Assembly (NCBI RefSeq): GCF_008079445.1
Contig: NZ_VRYH01000010.1
Location: 1-64,000, forward strand
Length of the DNA: 64,000 bases
DNA from: Aidingimonas lacisalsi
Lineage (GTDB): Bacteria > Pseudomonadota > Gammaproteobacteria > Pseudomonadales > Halomonadaceae
Reading direction: 5' to 3'
Positions 20,135 through 31,818 of the stretch are shown piece after piece. The translations under genes were made by a program, and so were the position numbers. How positions within the stretch are numbered: the stretch's first letter is position 1; each line of letters begins with the position of its first letter. The notes beneath the pieces are model-generated. The model made no database searches. It saw only the letters and a list, made by a program, of their open reading frames with translations, and was not told where the DNA came from.

Positions 20135-20175
20135 GCGATCTTCCTGACGGGCTGAACCTGCCTGTTTGAAGCCGG

Positions 20176-23010
20176 TCATGCATAGCGACGGGTTTCCCCC
20201 GACCCTTCAGGCAAGTTGGAAATGCAACGACCGCAAAGGTCGGTCGCCTCAGGATGCGTTCCCACATCCTCACGATGATGCCAGCAGCGCTCGCATTTCT
20301 TGTACGGTGAAGCCCACACGGCAACCCGTAACTCATCCAAATCGGTCGCTTCAGCATCATTACCCTCGGCGAGAGAAGCCAGACGAACATCACTGGTCAA
20401 CAGCACGAAACGAAGTTCGTCACCCAGCCGTGCTAACGTCTCACGCAAGGCATCGCTGGCATAAAGTGTCACTTCTGCCGCCAGGCCACTGTTGATCGCC
20501 TTGGCGTTACGAGCCTCTTCCAGACACTTGTTGACGGCCTGCTTGACCTCCAGCACCTGTTCCCAGAAGTCTCGGCCCAACAGCGCTGTCTCATCCAGGG
20601 ACGTCAGACCTTCATAATAGGTCTCCAACAGCACACTATCGGAACGCACACCTGGAATATGCTCGTAGATCTCATCTGCCGTGAACGACAGAATCGGCGC
20701 GATCCAGCGGCAAAGCGCCTCGACGACATGATAGAGTGCCGTTTGACAGCTGCGACGCTCCAGTGATTCGGGTTGCGTCGTATATTGCCGGTCCTTGATG
20801 ACATCCAGGTAGAAGCCGCCCAGTTCACGGGCACAGAAGGTATGCACCTGCTGGTAGACATCGAGGAAGCGGTAATCGGCATATGCCTTGCGGATCCGCT
20901 CCTGTAGTTGCGCGGCCCGATCGACCACCCATTGATCCAGTGCCAGCATCTCGTCGAACGGTACGGCGTGACGATCTGGTGCAAAACCATTGAGATTGGC
21001 CAACAAGAAGCGTGACGTATTGCGGATACGGCGATACACATCGGCAATCCGCTTGAGAATCTCATCGGATACCGCCATCTCGCCGGAGTAGTCCGTCGAG
21101 GCCACCCACAGGCGCAGGATATCGGCTCCCAGCTTATCCATGACCTCTTGAGGGGCAACGACATTGCCCATCGATTTCGACATCTTCCGTCCCTGAGCAT
21201 CGACGGTGAAGCCGTGGGTCAGCAGCCCCTTATAAGGAGGGTGACCGTCGATGGCGCAACCGGTGAGCAGGGACGAATGGAACCAGCCCCGATGCTGATC
21301 GGAGCCTTCCAGATAGAGGTCGGCACGCGGCCCTTGCGCATGACCGAGCTGATGGGAATCGCGCAGTACGTGCCAATGCGTCGTACCTGAATCGAACCAG
21401 ACGTCGAGGGTATCGGTAACCTTGTCGTAATCACCGGCCTCGTCACCCAGCAGCTCGGTCGGATCAAGGCGGAACCAAGCGTCGATTCCCTCCTTCTCCA
21501 CACGCTTGGCAACCGCTTCCATCAGCTCTACCGTGCTGGGATGGAGCTCCCCGGTGCGTCGATGCAAGAAGAAAGGAATCGGCACCCCCCAGTTGCGCTG
21601 ACGAGAGATACACCAATCCGGACGGTTGGCGATCATGGCGTGTAGCCGCGCCTTCCCCCAGGACGGAGTGAAATGTGTCGCCTCGACCCCCTCCAGTGCC
21701 CGCTGACGCAGACTGATTCCCTGCTTGTCTTGGACATCCATCCCCACGAACCACTGCGCTGTAGCACGATAGATGACCGGGGTCTTATGGCGCCAGCAGT
21801 GCATGTAACTGTGGGTGATGGTCTTGTGTGCCAACAAGGCATCGACCTCACGCAGCGTCTCGACGATCCGAGGGTTGGCCTTCCAGATCAATTGGCCGCC
21901 GAAGTGGGGCAACTCCTCAGCATACACGCCATCGCTCTGAACCGGGTTCAGGATGTCGCTGAAATCCATGCCATGGGCTCGGCAGGTTTCGAAGTCATCC
22001 ACACCATAGGCAGGAGCGGAGTGAACCACTCCGGTACTGCCCACCTCGACCTCGACATAATCAGCCAGGTAGACAGGTGAGCATCGCTCGTAAAACGGGT
22101 GGCGGAAGTCGATCCTGTCGAGCCGTTGCCCCTGCGCCGTCGCAACGATCTGCCCCTCGAGCTGGAAGCGTTCCAGACAGGAAGCCACCAGTTCCTCAGC
22201 GATCAACAGCAGCCGACTTCCTACGTCAACGAGCGCATATACCACGTCGGGATGCACATTGAGTGCCTGGTTAGCAGGAATCGTCCAGGGTGTCGTCGTC
22301 CAGATGACGGCAGCAGCCGGCTTGGGCAGCTCGCTCAACCCAAAGGCCTCGGCCAGCTTCTCCGATTCAGCCACAGGAAAGGCGACATCGACGGCGTCGG
22401 ACGTCTTGTCAGCATATTCGACTTCTGCTTCCGCCAACGCCGAGCCGCAATCGAAGCACCAATTGACAGGCTTTAGTCCCTTGAATACATAGCCACCTTC
22501 GACCATCGCGGCCAGCGCGCGGATCTCGCCAGCCTCATTGACGTAATCCATGGTGCGATAGGGATTGTCCCAATCGCCAACCACCCCCAGGCGCACGAAA
22601 TCCTTCATCTGCTCCTGGATCTGCTCGCTGGCGTATTCACGACACAACCTGCGGGCTTCTTCGGCCGGAAGGTGCTTGCCATGAGTGGTTTCCACCTTGT
22701 GCTCAATCGGCAATCCATGACAGTCCCAGCCCGGCACGTACGGCGCATCATAGCCGGCCAGAAATTTCGACTTGACGATGATGTCCTTGAGAATCTTGTT
22801 GACGGCATGACCGATATGGATGCTGCCGTTGGCATAGGGAGGCCCATCATGCAAGACGAAAGGTTCGCGCCCCTGCCCCTGTTCACGCAGGCGGCGGTAG
22901 AGGTCCATTTCCTGCCAGCGCGCTACCCGCTCGGGTTCGCGCTTGGGCAGCATGCCCCGCATGGGGAAATCCGTCTCGGGCAGATTCAGGGTGTGTTTGT
23001 AGTCGCTCAT
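20176..23010 (-). CDS. ileS: Isoleucyl-tRNA synthetase
   Basis: This class I synthetase charges tRNA-Ile and edits mischarged valine. The 944 residues include HIGH-type [16 protein letters not shown] in [10 protein letters not shown], the CP1 editing domain between them, and a C-terminal zinc finger with CERCW and CGRC pairs. This is the bacterial-type IleS, sensitive to mupirocin in other species. Start ATG 23010 gives the family N-terminus [19 protein letters not shown], 10 bases after the ribF stop. An in-frame ATG triplet at 23034-23028 is possible but less likely. Confidence 0.96.
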   Translation of the reverse strand: MSDYKHTLNLPETDFPMRGMLPKREPERVARWQEMDLYRRLREQGQGREPFVLHDGPPYANGSIHIGHAVNKILKDIIVKSKFLAGYDAPYVPGWDCHGLPIEHKVETTHGKHLPAEEARRLCREYASEQIQEQMKDFVRLGVVGDWDNPYRTMDYVNEAGEIRALAAMVEGGYVFKGLKPVNWCFDCGSALAEAEVEYADKTSDAVDVAFPVAESEKLAEAFGLSELPKPAAAVIWTTTPWTIPANQALNVHPDVVYALVDVGSRLLLIAEELVASCLERFQLEGQIVATAQGQRLDRIDFRHPFYERCSPVYLADYVEVEVGSTGVVHSAPAYGVDDFETCRAHGMDFSDILNPVQSDGVYAEELPHFGGQLIWKANPRIVETLREVDALLAHKTITHSYMHCWRHKTPVIYRATAQWFVGMDVQDKQGISLRQRALEGVEATHFTPSWGKARLHAMIANRPDWCISRQRNWGVPIPFFLHRRTGELHPSTVELMEAVAKRVEKEGIDAWFRLDPTELLGDEAGDYDKVTDTLDVWFDSGTTHWHVLRDSHQLGHAQGPRADLYLEGSDQHRGWFHSSLLTGCAIDGHPPYKGLLTHGFTVDAQGRKMSKSMGNVVAPQEVMDKLGADILRLWVASTDYSGEMAVSDEILKRIADVYRRIRNTSRFLLANLNGFAPDRHAVPFDEMLALDQWVVDRAAQLQERIRKAYADYRFLDVYQQVHTFCARELGGFYLDVIKDRQYTTQPESLERRSCQTALYHVVEALCRWIAPILSFTADEIYEHIPGVRSDSVLLETYYEGLTSLDETALLGRDFWEQVLEVKQAVNKCLEEARNAKAINSGLAAEVTLYASDALRETLARLGDELRFVLLTSDVRLASLAEGNDAEATDLDELRVAVWASPYKKCERCWHHREDVGTHPEATDLCGRCISNLPEGSGETRRYA

Positions 23011-23020
23011 AGGTTCAGGA

Positions 23021-24100
23021 TCAGCCATCATCATGGCCGGCGGCCGTAGGGCCTGCCGACGTATCAATTGTCACGGAATCGCAAGCCAGGGGTGCCGATG
23101 CCAGGGGCAGCGATACATCCACGCTCGTACCATCCATCAGCGTGGTCGGCAGCATTCCGACCTCGCGCGTCTCTGCGGCAGCGAAAAACGCGCGTGCGCG
23201 TTGTCGGTCTCTATGGATCTGCTGCTTCAACGACTCGAGTCCATCGAAACGGATCTCTCCTCGTAAACGAACACACGGCGTCACGAGCAGCCGCATACCA
23301 TAAAGGTCCTCGTCGAGGTCAAGCAGGTGAACTTCCAGCACGGGTCGCGTACTACCCAGCGTGGGTCGCCAGCCAATGTTCGCTACACCAGGCAAGCGGC
23401 GTCCATCCGGGAGCGTCGAGACCACGGCATACACGCCACGCAGAGCCAATGGCTGCGGTAACAGTGGCAGATTGGCGGTAGGCATCCCGATGGTTCGTCC
23501 CAGTTGTTGGTCGACGACCACGCGGCCCGACAGTTGATACGGACGACCCAGCATCCGTGCCGCCTGGAAAAAATTGCCGCTGGTCAACAACGTGCGGACG
23601 CGAGTGCTGGAGACACGCTCATCGTCGAGAAGAAACGCCCTGGTATGCTCGACACCGAAGCCCCTTTCGGCACCAACCTCGGCAAGCAATGCGAAGTCGC
23701 CATCGCGTTCGCGGCCGAACCGGAAGTCATCGCCTACGACCAGGTGGCGAACCCCCAGCCCATCGACCAACACCCGATCGATGAACTCCCTGGCCGTCAG
23801 ACAGCGCAAGGCCTCGTTGAACGGCAAGCAAAGCACACGTTCGGCTCCATACGCAGCCAACAGACGAACCTTGTCCCGCAAACGCGTCAAGCGCGGGGGA
23901 GCCTGGTCACCGGCAAAATATTCGCGTGGCTGTGGCTCGAATACGACAACAGCTACCGGCAACCTCTGGTCCCTGGCACGTTCTCGCAACTGATCGAGAA
24001 TGGCCTGATGCCCTCGGTGCACGCCATCGAAGTTGCCGATGGTAGCTACGCAACCATGATGTGCATCGCGCAAATTGTGCAGCCCACGAATCAATTGCAT
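23021..24100 (-). CDS. ribF: Bifunctional riboflavin kinase / FAD synthetase
   Basis: RibF phosphorylates riboflavin to FMN and adenylates FMN to FAD. The N-terminal nucleotidyltransferase domain carries [10 protein letters not shown] (22-31) and a VSSTRVR segment; the C-terminal kinase domain carries [11 protein letters not shown] and [10 protein letters not shown]. At 359 residues it is about 40-50 longer than E. coli RibF. The extra residues form a low-complexity Ala/Ser/Thr-rich C-terminal tail. The gene precedes ileS, the standard order. Confidence 0.95.
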   Translation of the reverse strand: MQLIRGLHNLRDAHHGCVATIGNFDGVHRGHQAILDQLRERARDQRLPVAVVVFEPQPREYFAGDQAPPRLTRLRDKVRLLAAYGAERVLCLPFNEALRCLTAREFIDRVLVDGLGVRHLVVGDDFRFGRERDGDFALLAEVGAERGFGVEHTRAFLLDDERVSSTRVRTLLTSGNFFQAARMLGRPYQLSGRVVVDQQLGRTIGMPTANLPLLPQPLALRGVYAVVSTLPDGRRLPGVANIGWRPTLGSTRPVLEVHLLDLDEDLYGMRLLVTPCVRLRGEIRFDGLESLKQQIHRDRQRARAFFAAAETREVGMLPTTLMDGTSVDVSLPLASAPLACDSVTIDTSAGPTAAGHDDG

Positions 24101-24187
24101 GCGTTACCCAAGGTCGTATCGAACGTTGATTATAACGGTCTGTACAGCGAGCGCCTATCACCGATGTCGGTAGGGCTGATCCATGAT

Positions 24188-25795
24188 CTACGCCGCCAGG
24201 CGAAAGTGGCGTAACCGAACCCCCGTCGCCGCCAGCCAAGCAAAATAAACGCCGGCCCCCCCCAACACTAATCCAGCCAGATGGCCGGCCCTGTGCCAGA
24301 CCGACCAATCCAGCCAAACGCGCCAATCCGGCGAGAACCACCATAGGGCGATTCCCATGCACAAGCATCCACCTCCCAGTTGGATGGCGAAGCGTCCCCA
24401 GCCAGCTTGAAAGACCAAGATACCTCGTTTTCTCAGTAGCCATCCTAGACAACCGGCGTTCATGAACCCGGACAAGGCCGTGGCCAAGGCCAACCCCGCA
24501 TGTGCCAGAGGCCAGACCAATGCCAAGTTGAAGACCATGTTGGCGGCCATGGCCATGGTCGCGACCTTGACTGGCGTTTTGGTGTCCTGTTGGGCGAAGA
24601 ACCCAGGCGCCAGCACTTTGATCAACATGAATGCCACCAAGCCGAAGGCATAGGCTCTCAGACTCATGGCTGCCATGACGATATCATTCTCGGTCATGGC
24701 GCCATAATGGAACAAACTGATCAGCAGTGGCTCCGCCAGCACCGCCAGGGCCAAGGCTGCCGGCAACCCCAGCAGCAGGACTGCACGTACCGCCCAGTCG
24801 AGCATGCGCGCGAAGTGTTCACGTGACTGTTCGACATGTCGCTTGGACAAGGCCGGCAAGATGACGGTCCCTATCGCCACGCCGAATACGCCCAGCGGTA
24901 ATTCCATGAGACGGTCGGAGTAGTACAGCCATGACACACTTCCCGACACCAACAACGAGGCAAGCACGGTGTCCAGCAGGAGATTGATCTGTGCTACCGA
25001 TACCCCGAACAGTGCCGGAATCATCAGTGTCATCACACGTCGGACCCCAGGATGGGAAAAGCGCGGCCACGGCCGTGGCAGCAGCCCCAGGCGAACCAGA
25101 AACGGCACCTGGAACATCAGTTGAGCACAACCGGCAATCAGGACGCCCCAAGCCAACCCCATGGCAGGGTTGCTCATCCAAGGAGTCAATAGCACGGCCG
25201 CCCCGATGAGCGACAGATTGAGCAATACTGGCGTAAAGGCCGGAACGGCAAATCGGTTCCAGGTATTGAGCACACTTCCCGAAAACGCCGTCAACGAAAT
25301 CAGCAGCAAGTAGGGAAACGTCAGTCTCAACATATCTGCCGTCAGCGCCAGCTTGGCTGGATCACGGCCGAAGCCCGGCGCAAACACCCACACCAGCCAC
25401 GGCGAAGCCAACATGGCCAGCGCCGTCAACAAGGCAAGGACGACAGCGAGGCTACCGGAAACAGCATCCAGCAACTCGCGGATTTCCGCTCGGGTACGTT
25501 GTGTCGCGTACTCGGACAGGACCGGCACGAATGCCTGATTGAAGGCGCCTTCAGCAAACAGACGGCGCATGAAGTTGGGCACCTTGAATGCCACGAAGAA
25601 GGCATCAGCACCACTGGTCGCCCCTAGAAGAACGGCAACGACGACATCGCGAACCAAACCCATGACACGCGATATCATGGTCATCGCACTGACGATAACG
25701 CCCGAACGCAACAGACCGGCCCGCCCGGACGGTGCATCTACCGCCATACCGGGTTCATCGGTTGCCGCCGGTGTCGGACGATCATCAGTGGCCAC
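24188..25795 (-). CDS. murJ: Lipid II flippase MurJ
   Basis: MurJ is a MOP-superfamily membrane protein that flips lipid II to the periplasmic face for peptidoglycan synthesis. About 14 hydrophobic helices are visible, with the conserved SRVMGLVRD and FVAFKVPNFMRRLFAEGAFNQAFVPV segments. The frame is open into the rpsT terminator, so the true start lies below 25857. GTG 25795 has AAGGA 12 bases upstream and gives 535 residues; ATG 25747 gives 519 residues but lacks a clear ribosome-binding site. The choice is uncertain. It heads the murJ-ribF-ileS-lspA-fkpB-ispH group. Confidence 0.94.
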   Translation of the reverse strand: MATDDRPTPAATDEPGMAVDAPSGRAGLLRSGVIVSAMTMISRVMGLVRDVVVAVLLGATSGADAFFVAFKVPNFMRRLFAEGAFNQAFVPVLSEYATQRTRAEIRELLDAVSGSLAVVLALLTALAMLASPWLVWVFAPGFGRDPAKLALTADMLRLTFPYLLLISLTAFSGSVLNTWNRFAVPAFTPVLLNLSLIGAAVLLTPWMSNPAMGLAWGVLIAGCAQLMFQVPFLVRLGLLPRPWPRFSHPGVRRVMTLMIPALFGVSVAQINLLLDTVLASLLVSGSVSWLYYSDRLMELPLGVFGVAIGTVILPALSKRHVEQSREHFARMLDWAVRAVLLLGLPAALALAVLAEPLLISLFHYGAMTENDIVMAAMSLRAYAFGLVAFMLIKVLAPGFFAQQDTKTPVKVATMAMAANMVFNLALVWPLAHAGLALATALSGFMNAGCLGWLLRKRGILVFQAGWGRFAIQLGGGCLCMGIALWWFSPDWRVWLDWSVWHRAGHLAGLVLGGAGVYFAWLAATGVRLRHFRLAA

Positions 25796-25856
25796 AGTGC
25801 TTACAGGTCCTTTGGTCGTAAAAAACAGGCTGTCATGGGCGTAAAGTAGCAGCCAC

Positions 25857-25883
25857 AAAAAAACCGGCCGAAGCCGGTTTTTT
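25857..25883 (-). terminator. Bidirectional-type terminator after rpsT
   Basis: An 11-bp stem AAAAAACCGGC, CGAA tetraloop, GCCGGTTTTTT lies 18 bases beyond the rpsT stop. T-runs on both strands make it potentially bidirectional; here it serves rpsT and separates it from murJ. Confidence 0.92.
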
Positions 25884-25900
25884 GATCAAGGTGACCGGCG

Positions 25901-26170
25901 TTACGCAGCCAGCGCCTTGATTCGCTTATTCAAACGATGCTTGAGGCGCGCCGCTTTCTTCTTGGACAGCACGTCCTTGTCAGCGATGCGGTCGATGATC
26001 GGCTGGGCCTGCTTGAATTCATCCATTGCCTTACCATGATCACCGGTCTTGACGGCCTTGATCACACGTTTGACATAGGTGCGCACCATGCTGCGCTGAC
26101 TCGCGTTATGGACGCGACGTTCTTCAGCCTGGCGGGCGCGCTTACGAGCTTGTTTACTGTTTGCCACCAT
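25901..26170 (-). CDS. rpsT: 30S ribosomal protein S20
   Basis: This 89-residue, highly basic helical protein matches S20 (start VANSKQARKRARQAEERR after the initiator Met). It binds 16S rRNA in the body of the small subunit. The ribosome-binding site AAGGAGATA directly precedes the ATG. It is monocistronic between its own upstream region and a strong terminator, as in E. coli. Confidence 0.97.
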   Translation of the reverse strand: MVANSKQARKRARQAEERRVHNASQRSMVRTYVKRVIKAVKTGDHGKAMDEFKQAQPIIDRIADKDVLSKKKAARLKHRLNKRIKALAA

Positions 26171-26298
26171 TATCTCCTTGGAGAATGATTACCGTACCAT
26201 CGGCAACTATCGATAAATGTCTGACCTGGCTGGGAAAATGACCACCCAACCGGTTTGGCCTTGATGAATTGCACGGGCCATGTCTGAGAGGATGCGAG

Positions 26299-26328
26299 AT
26301 TCTAGCATATCGCACTCGCTAGTTGCTA
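26299..26328 (-). promoter_or_regulatory. Candidate rpsT promoter
   Basis: The minus strand shows a good -10 TAGAAT (26299-26304) with a poor -35 TAGCAA (26323-26328) at an 18-base spacing, in the 186-base gap between rpsT and proB. The gap shows no other feature. Confidence 0.35.
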
Positions 26329-26356
26329 CCGCCGCGTACCAGACGAGAATACGCAC

Positions 26357-27496
26357 TCATAGCACCACCAAATTATCCCGATGAATCAACTCCGGCGCTT
26401 CCATATAACCTAGTATTCGCTCGATTCGGTAACTTGGTTCGCCGAGAATTCTGGCGGCTTCTTCCGCACCGTAATTGACCAGTCCTTTTGCCACACGCTC
26501 ACCATGCTCATCGACGCAGAGCACCATGTCACCACGCACGAACTCTCCCGTTAACGATTTGACCCCCACGGGCAGCAGGCTAGACCCACGGTCACGCAAT
26601 ACGCCGACAGCACCGGAGTCCAATACCAGCCAGCCTCTCACCTGTAACTGGCCAGCCAGCCACCGTTTGCGAGCGGCAATCGGTGCCTGCTCGGGCCGCA
26701 ACAAGGTACCGACACGCTCCCCCGTGGCTAATCGCATCAAGACATCACGCTCCCGGCCACTCGCAATCACAGTGACCGCACCGGAGCGTGCAGCCAGTTG
26801 GGCGGCTCGCACCTTGGTAGCCATCCCCCCCCTGCCCAAGGCACCCCCACCTCCAGCCATGGCAGCCAGTCGAGAGTCATCGGCGTGACTCTCCCTGATC
26901 AAACGAGCGTCGGGGTGATAGCGTGGGTCGGCATCGAACAATCCATCCTGGTCGGTCAGTATCACCAAGGCATCCGCTTCGAGCAGGTTGGCGACTAGAG
27001 CGCCCAACGTATCGTTGTCACCAAAACGAATCTCATCGGTGACTACCGTGTCGTTTTCATTGATGACCGGCACAACGTGAAGGTCGACCAATGTTCGCAA
27101 GGCGGAGCGAGCATTGAGGTAGCGCTTGCGGTTGGAAAGATCGTCATGCGTGAGCAATATCTGGGCAGTCAGCAGACCATGGCGACCAAAATGGCCCTCA
27201 TAGCATTCGGTGAGACCATTCTGACCCACTGCGGCTGCCGCTTGTAGCTCATGCACCGCCGATGGTCGCTCATGCCATCCAAGCCTGACCATGCCAGCCG
27301 CTACCGCCCCCGAAGAGACCAACACAACGTCGATGCCACGCGCATGGAGGGCCGCTATCTGGTCGACCCAGCCACCGATCGCCTCATCGTCGAGGCCTCG
27401 GCCATCATTGGTCAGCAGTGAACTACCGATCTTCACCACCACGCGCCGGGCATTCACGAGGGCGTCCCGCCCAGGCGGCTTCTCACGGCCAGTCAT
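26357..27496 (-). CDS. proB: Glutamate 5-kinase
   Basis: ProB phosphorylates glutamate in the first, proline-inhibited step of proline synthesis. The 379 residues contain an amino-acid kinase domain ([39 protein letters not shown]) and a C-terminal PUA domain (about 285-365). ATG 27496 has GAGGA 5 bases upstream; an upstream GTG (27508) overlaps the obgE stop as GTGA. It follows obgE closely and is presumably co-transcribed. No proA lies in the window. Confidence 0.95.
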   Translation of the reverse strand: MTGREKPPGRDALVNARRVVVKIGSSLLTNDGRGLDDEAIGGWVDQIAALHARGIDVVLVSSGAVAAGMVRLGWHERPSAVHELQAAAAVGQNGLTECYEGHFGRHGLLTAQILLTHDDLSNRKRYLNARSALRTLVDLHVVPVINENDTVVTDEIRFGDNDTLGALVANLLEADALVILTDQDGLFDADPRYHPDARLIRESHADDSRLAAMAGGGGALGRGGMATKVRAAQLAARSGAVTVIASGRERDVLMRLATGERVGTLLRPEQAPIAARKRWLAGQLQVRGWLVLDSGAVGVLRDRGSSLLPVGVKSLTGEFVRGDMVLCVDEHGERVAKGLVNYGAEEAARILGEPSYRIERILGYMEAPELIHRDNLVVL

Positions 27497-27504
27497 GGTA
27501 TTCC

Positions 27505-28772
<1,268 letters not shown>

Positions 28773-28853
28773 CTGCTAGCCGAACCCATGCTTGCATCGA
28801 CACGCGAATCTACTATGGGCTCGGAGACAGGCACTCACCAAGCTCGCAAGCTC

Positions 28854-29111
28854 TCAGGCGGAGACAATGCTCACGAACTTGCGATTTTTGGGCCCTTTGG
28901 TCTCGAACTTGACCACACCCTCATTCAGGGCGAACAGCGTGTGGTCTTTGCCGATACCCACACCAGTACCGGCATGAAACTTGGTGCCGCGCTGACGGAC
29001 AATGATATTGCCCGGTATCACGGCCTGACCGCCAAACAGCTTGACACCAAGGCGCTTGGATTCGGAATCGCGACCGTTACGTGTGGAACCGGCTGCCTTC
29101 TTGTGAGCCAT
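28854..29111 (-). CDS. rpmA: 50S ribosomal protein L27
   Basis: This 85-residue protein begins [23 protein letters not shown] after Met, the canonical L27 N-terminus that reaches into the peptidyl transferase centre. No cleavable N-terminal extension is present, unlike in Firmicutes. It follows rplU by 35 bases in the conserved rplU-rpmA-obgE order. Confidence 0.97.
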   Translation of the reverse strand: MAHKKAAGSTRNGRDSESKRLGVKLFGGQAVIPGNIIVRQRGTKFHAGTGVGIGKDHTLFALNEGVVKFETKGPKNRKFVSIVSA

Positions 29112-29146
29112 TGCTATTACCTCGCTCTTTCAGGGGGCGTAACCGC

Positions 29147-29458
29147 TTATGCGGAAATCCCGGTAATCTTGACTTCAGTGAACCACTGACGGTGACCCTG
29201 GCGACGCATGTGGTGCTTGCGGCGACGAAACTTGATGATACGCACCTTGTCACCGCGGCCATGGGAAACGACTTCCGCCGCAACCTTGGCACCATCCACC
29301 AATGGGGCTCCGACTTTCACGTCATTGTCATCCGCAACCAGCAGTACCTGATCGAACTCCAACGTTTCACCCGTGGCCACTTCCAGCTTCTCGAGCTTCA
29401 GGGTCTGACCTTCCTGAACGCGGTATTGCTTGCCACCGCTTTTGATCACTGCATACAT
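29147..29458 (-). CDS. rplU: 50S ribosomal protein L21
   Basis: The 103-residue product begins [14 protein letters not shown] and contains the [14 protein letters not shown] motif, both diagnostic of L21, which binds 23S rRNA near L20. Length equals that of E. coli L21. It is the first gene of rplU-rpmA and has its own strong promoter upstream. Confidence 0.97.
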   Translation of the reverse strand: MYAVIKSGGKQYRVQEGQTLKLEKLEVATGETLEFDQVLLVADDNDVKVGAPLVDGAKVAAEVVSHGRGDKVRIIKFRRRKHHMRRQGHRQWFTEVKITGISA

Positions 29459-29564
29459 TTAACGTTCTCCAGCTACTCATCGGGTTGCGCTCTTCATCGG
29501 CCTGCTGCGAGTGGCGCCCTTCTTGGCAACCATCTGACAGGGAGCATGATGAGCCGGGCGGCGG

Positions 29565-29593
29565 ATTATAACCACACGAGAAGCTTGACACAA
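29565..29593 (-). promoter_or_regulatory. Promoter of rplU-rpmA
   Basis: The minus strand carries -35 TTGTGT (29588-29593), a 17-base spacer and a perfect -10 TATAAT (29565-29570), about 107 bases before the rplU start. Confidence 0.7.
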
Positions 29594-29616
29594 GCCACTG
29601 TCACAATGCAGCTTGC

Positions 29617-29645
29617 TTGACGCCCCCCCTAGCCATCCATAGCAT
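29617..29645 (+). promoter_or_regulatory. Promoter of ispB
   Basis: The plus strand carries -35 TTGACG (29617-29622), a 17-base spacer and -10 TAGCAT (29640-29645), 55 bases before the ispB start and back to back with the rplU promoter. Confidence 0.6.
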
Positions 29646-29699
29646 AGCTTGCAACCCAAGGCCGATCTTCATCGACCCCATTCCGGATAAGCAACGCCC

Positions 29700-30689
29700 A
29701 TGCAGCCAACAGCATCGCCAACCGCGCCGCCCTCTCTACACGCTGCGGTAGCAGACGACTTCACAGCCGTCGACCGCACCATCCTGACACAACTGGCGTC
29801 ACGGGTACCGCTGGTCGAATCGATCGGTCATTACATCATTGATAGCGGCGGTAAAAGACTACGCCCCTTACTGGTATTGCTGGCGGCACGCGCACTGGAC
29901 TATCGACACGACAAGCACATCACCCTGGCGACGCTGATCGAATTCATGCACACCTCCACTTTGCTGCATGACGATGTCGTTGACGAATCCCATATGAGAC
30001 GCGGCAAGGCAACCGCCAACGATGCCTGGGGCAATGCCCCTTCTGTTCTGGTCGGAGACTTCCTGTATTCGCGCTCTTTTCAGATGATGGTCGAAGTCGG
30101 TTCGATGCGGATCATGGAAGTACTGTCGGCGGCGACTTGCACCATTGCCGAAGGCGAAGTCATGCAATTAACCAATGTCGGCAACCCGGATGTCGATGAA
30201 GCCGCCTATTTCGACACCATTCAGGGCAAGACCGCCATGCTATTCGAAGCTGCGTCACACAGCGGCGCTATCCTGGCCAATGCCTCTCCGAACCAGGAAC
30301 GAGCGCTTCAGCTTTATGGCCGCTATCTAGGATTGGCATTTCAACTCGTCGATGATCTACTCGACTATCAAGGTGAAGCCCAGGCCATGGGCAAGAATAT
30401 TGGCGACGATCTTGCCGAAGGCAAGCCGACCCTGCCACTCATTCATGCCATGGCCACTGGCAGCCCGGAGCAGGCCAGCCTGGTGCGCCGCGCCATTCGC
30501 CAGGGGGGATTGGAACATCTGGATGCCGTACTAGGTATCGTGCACGATACTGGAGCACTGGACTATACGCGAGCACGTGCTGAGGCAATGGCCGATAAGG
30601 CACTGGCACAGCTCGAAGTTCTGCCTGACAACGAATACCGAGCCAGTATGGAAAACCTCGCTCATATGGCGGTGGAACGCCAGGCTTGA
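29700..30689 (+). CDS. ispB: Octaprenyl diphosphate synthase
   Basis: IspB elongates farnesyl diphosphate with IPP to the polyprenyl side chain of ubiquinone. The 329 residues carry the first aspartate-rich motif D91-D-V-V-D95 and a second DDLLDY motif around residues 219-224, with GGKRLRP upstream. Chain length (C40 versus C45) cannot be told from the sequence. It is divergent from rplU, as in E. coli. Confidence 0.94.
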   Translation: MQPTASPTAPPSLHAAVADDFTAVDRTILTQLASRVPLVESIGHYIIDSGGKRLRPLLVLLAARALDYRHDKHITLATLIEFMHTSTLLHDDVVDESHMRRGKATANDAWGNAPSVLVGDFLYSRSFQMMVEVGSMRIMEVLSAATCTIAEGEVMQLTNVGNPDVDEAAYFDTIQGKTAMLFEAASHSGAILANASPNQERALQLYGRYLGLAFQLVDDLLDYQGEAQAMGKNIGDDLAEGKPTLPLIHAMATGSPEQASLVRRAIRQGGLEHLDAVLGIVHDTGALDYTRARAEAMADKALAQLEVLPDNEYRASMENLAHMAVERQA

Positions 30690-30701
30690 GCCCCCGACGC
30701 C

Positions 30702-30729
30702 TTGCATCGCCCAGCAAGATACGTATAAT
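30702..30729 (+). promoter_or_regulatory. tRNA-Pro promoter
   Basis: A -35 TTGCAT (30702-30707) is followed after 16 bases by a perfect -10 TATAAT (30724-30729) and a GC-rich discriminator (TGCGC), as in stable-RNA promoters. It lies about 40 bases before the tRNA gene. Confidence 0.7.
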
Positions 30730-30770
30730 TGCGCATCGTCGAGAAGACAGCCTTTCTGTCCGTCGTTCGT

Positions 30771-30847
30771 CGGAGTATAGCTCAGCTTGGTAGAGCGCTG
30801 CCTTCGGGAGGCAGAGGTCGTAGGTTCGAATCCTGCTACTCCGACCA
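30771..30847 (+). tRNA. tRNA-Pro (anticodon CGG)
   Basis: The 77-base gene folds as a standard cloverleaf: acceptor CGGAGTA/TACTCCG, D arm GCTC/GAGC, anticodon stem CTGCC/GGCAG with loop TTCGGGA (anticodon CGG, decoding CCG), and T arm GTAGG-TTCGAAT-CCTGC. The CCA end is encoded. C1-G72 at the acceptor end is typical of proline tRNAs in bacteria. It resembles E. coli proK. No integrase or att repeat is seen downstream. Confidence 0.97.
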
Positions 30848-30858
30848 AGAACATCAGC

Positions 30859-30898
30859 AAAAACCGCCACTTACGGAGCACTCCGGGTGGCGGTTTTT
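30859..30898 (+). terminator. Terminator after tRNA-Pro
   Basis: A 12-bp stem AAAAACCGCCAC/GTGGCGGTTTTT encloses an inner CGGAG/CTCCG stem, giving a long hairpin that ends in TTTTT. It is symmetric enough to act in both directions and could also stop the minus-strand gene at 30948. Confidence 0.92.
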
Positions 30899-30947
30899 CG
30901 TTACGGCCATATCAAAACGAACTGACATGGCGTCGGTGAGTGAATCG

Positions 30948-31151
30948 TCAGGCGAAGGTATTGAGCTGAGTTCCCACACTACCTTCAGTTGCCAGTTGCG
31001 GCGCCTGAGCGGCGGAGTCCATCAAGTCAGCGATTTGGTTCTCCTGCGTTTCCATCGCTTCCTTGAAGACCTTGGTCTGCGCCTCCTGCATCATCTGCGA
31101 TTGTTGCATCGCAAGAGAGGCACCCACCGAACCTTCGATCGCTCCATCCAT
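30948..31151 (-). CDS. YjfB-like putative motility protein
   Basis: This 67-residue protein matches the small YjfB family: a methionine/glutamine-rich helix (SLAMQQSQMMQEAQTKVFKEAMETQENQ) followed by a flexible tail. The family is annotated as putative motility protein from genomic context in flagellated bacteria; no biochemical role is established. ATG 31151 is chosen because GGGAG lies 5 bases upstream; the longer open frame lacks such a site. It is likely monocistronic. Confidence 0.65.
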   Translation of the reverse strand: MDGAIEGSVGASLAMQQSQMMQEAQTKVFKEAMETQENQIADLMDSAAQAPQLATEGSVGTQLNTFA

Positions 31152-31398
31152 AACAACTCCCATTAACAGTGCTTGGACATGTATATCAACAGCGGTGCGT
31201 TGACGAACAACGTAGCCGCCATGCTCCGCCATTAGCAAGTTGCCCGCAAATAACGTAGCACACTCTATCTATCGGCAGCGGAATAGTTCACTTCAATCGT
31301 CTAGATCAAAAGAATCCAGCAGTCTGCTGCACCACCTTGGTCCATAATGATGGCGATAATCGATAACAATAGACAAAGGCTTGAAAAGGGAGTTCGTC

Positions 31399-31818
31399 AT
31401 GCAGCGCCTTTCTCTCGACCGTGCCGTACTTCAGGTGCGTGATCTCGGCACCATGGTGCATTTCTGTCGCGACATCCTGGCTCTACCATTGCTCCTGCTC
31501 ACTGACACGGGAGCCACCTTCGAACTGGGGACCGACGAGCGCGGACATACTCAAGTACTCATGCTACTGGCGAGCGAAACCTCCTCAGAGCCACGCAGAA
31601 TGACGCTTGAAGTGGCCGATTCCGAATTTCCCAGCACGTGCGCCCATTTGAGACGCCATGGCGCCTCACTGTTCGAGAGCGAAGGCAGTAGTGCACCGGG
31701 ATGCGCCTGGCGCGTACTGCACTGCAACATGCCCGAGGGCCATCAATTGCAAGTCGTGGCTATCGACCCCAGCCGTTGTGCACCAACCAGCCCGCAATAT
31801 GCCTCAGTACGCCCTTAG
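31399..31818 (+). CDS. VOC-family (glyoxalase/dioxygenase-like) protein
   Basis: The 139 residues contain two beta-alpha-beta-beta-beta modules of the vicinal oxygen chelate fold (LDRAVLQVRDLGTMVHFCRDILALPLLL and RMTLEVADSEFPSTCAHLRRHGA). The substrate cannot be told; the first expected metal-ligand histidine is replaced here, so a glyoxalase I reaction should not be assumed. ATG 31399 has GGGAG 6 bases upstream. Its stop overlaps the stop of the small convergent gene at 31815 by four bases. Confidence 0.7.
   Translation: MQRLSLDRAVLQVRDLGTMVHFCRDILALPLLLLTDTGATFELGTDERGHTQVLMLLASETSSEPRRMTLEVADSEFPSTCAHLRRHGASLFESEGSSAPGCAWRVLHCNMPEGHQLQVVAIDPSRCAPTSPQYASVRP

Noticed and set aside
30771-31400. 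tRNA-Pro as a possible integration site with an island downstream
   Set aside because: No integrase, no partial repeat of the tRNA 3' end and no unusual gene content follow.
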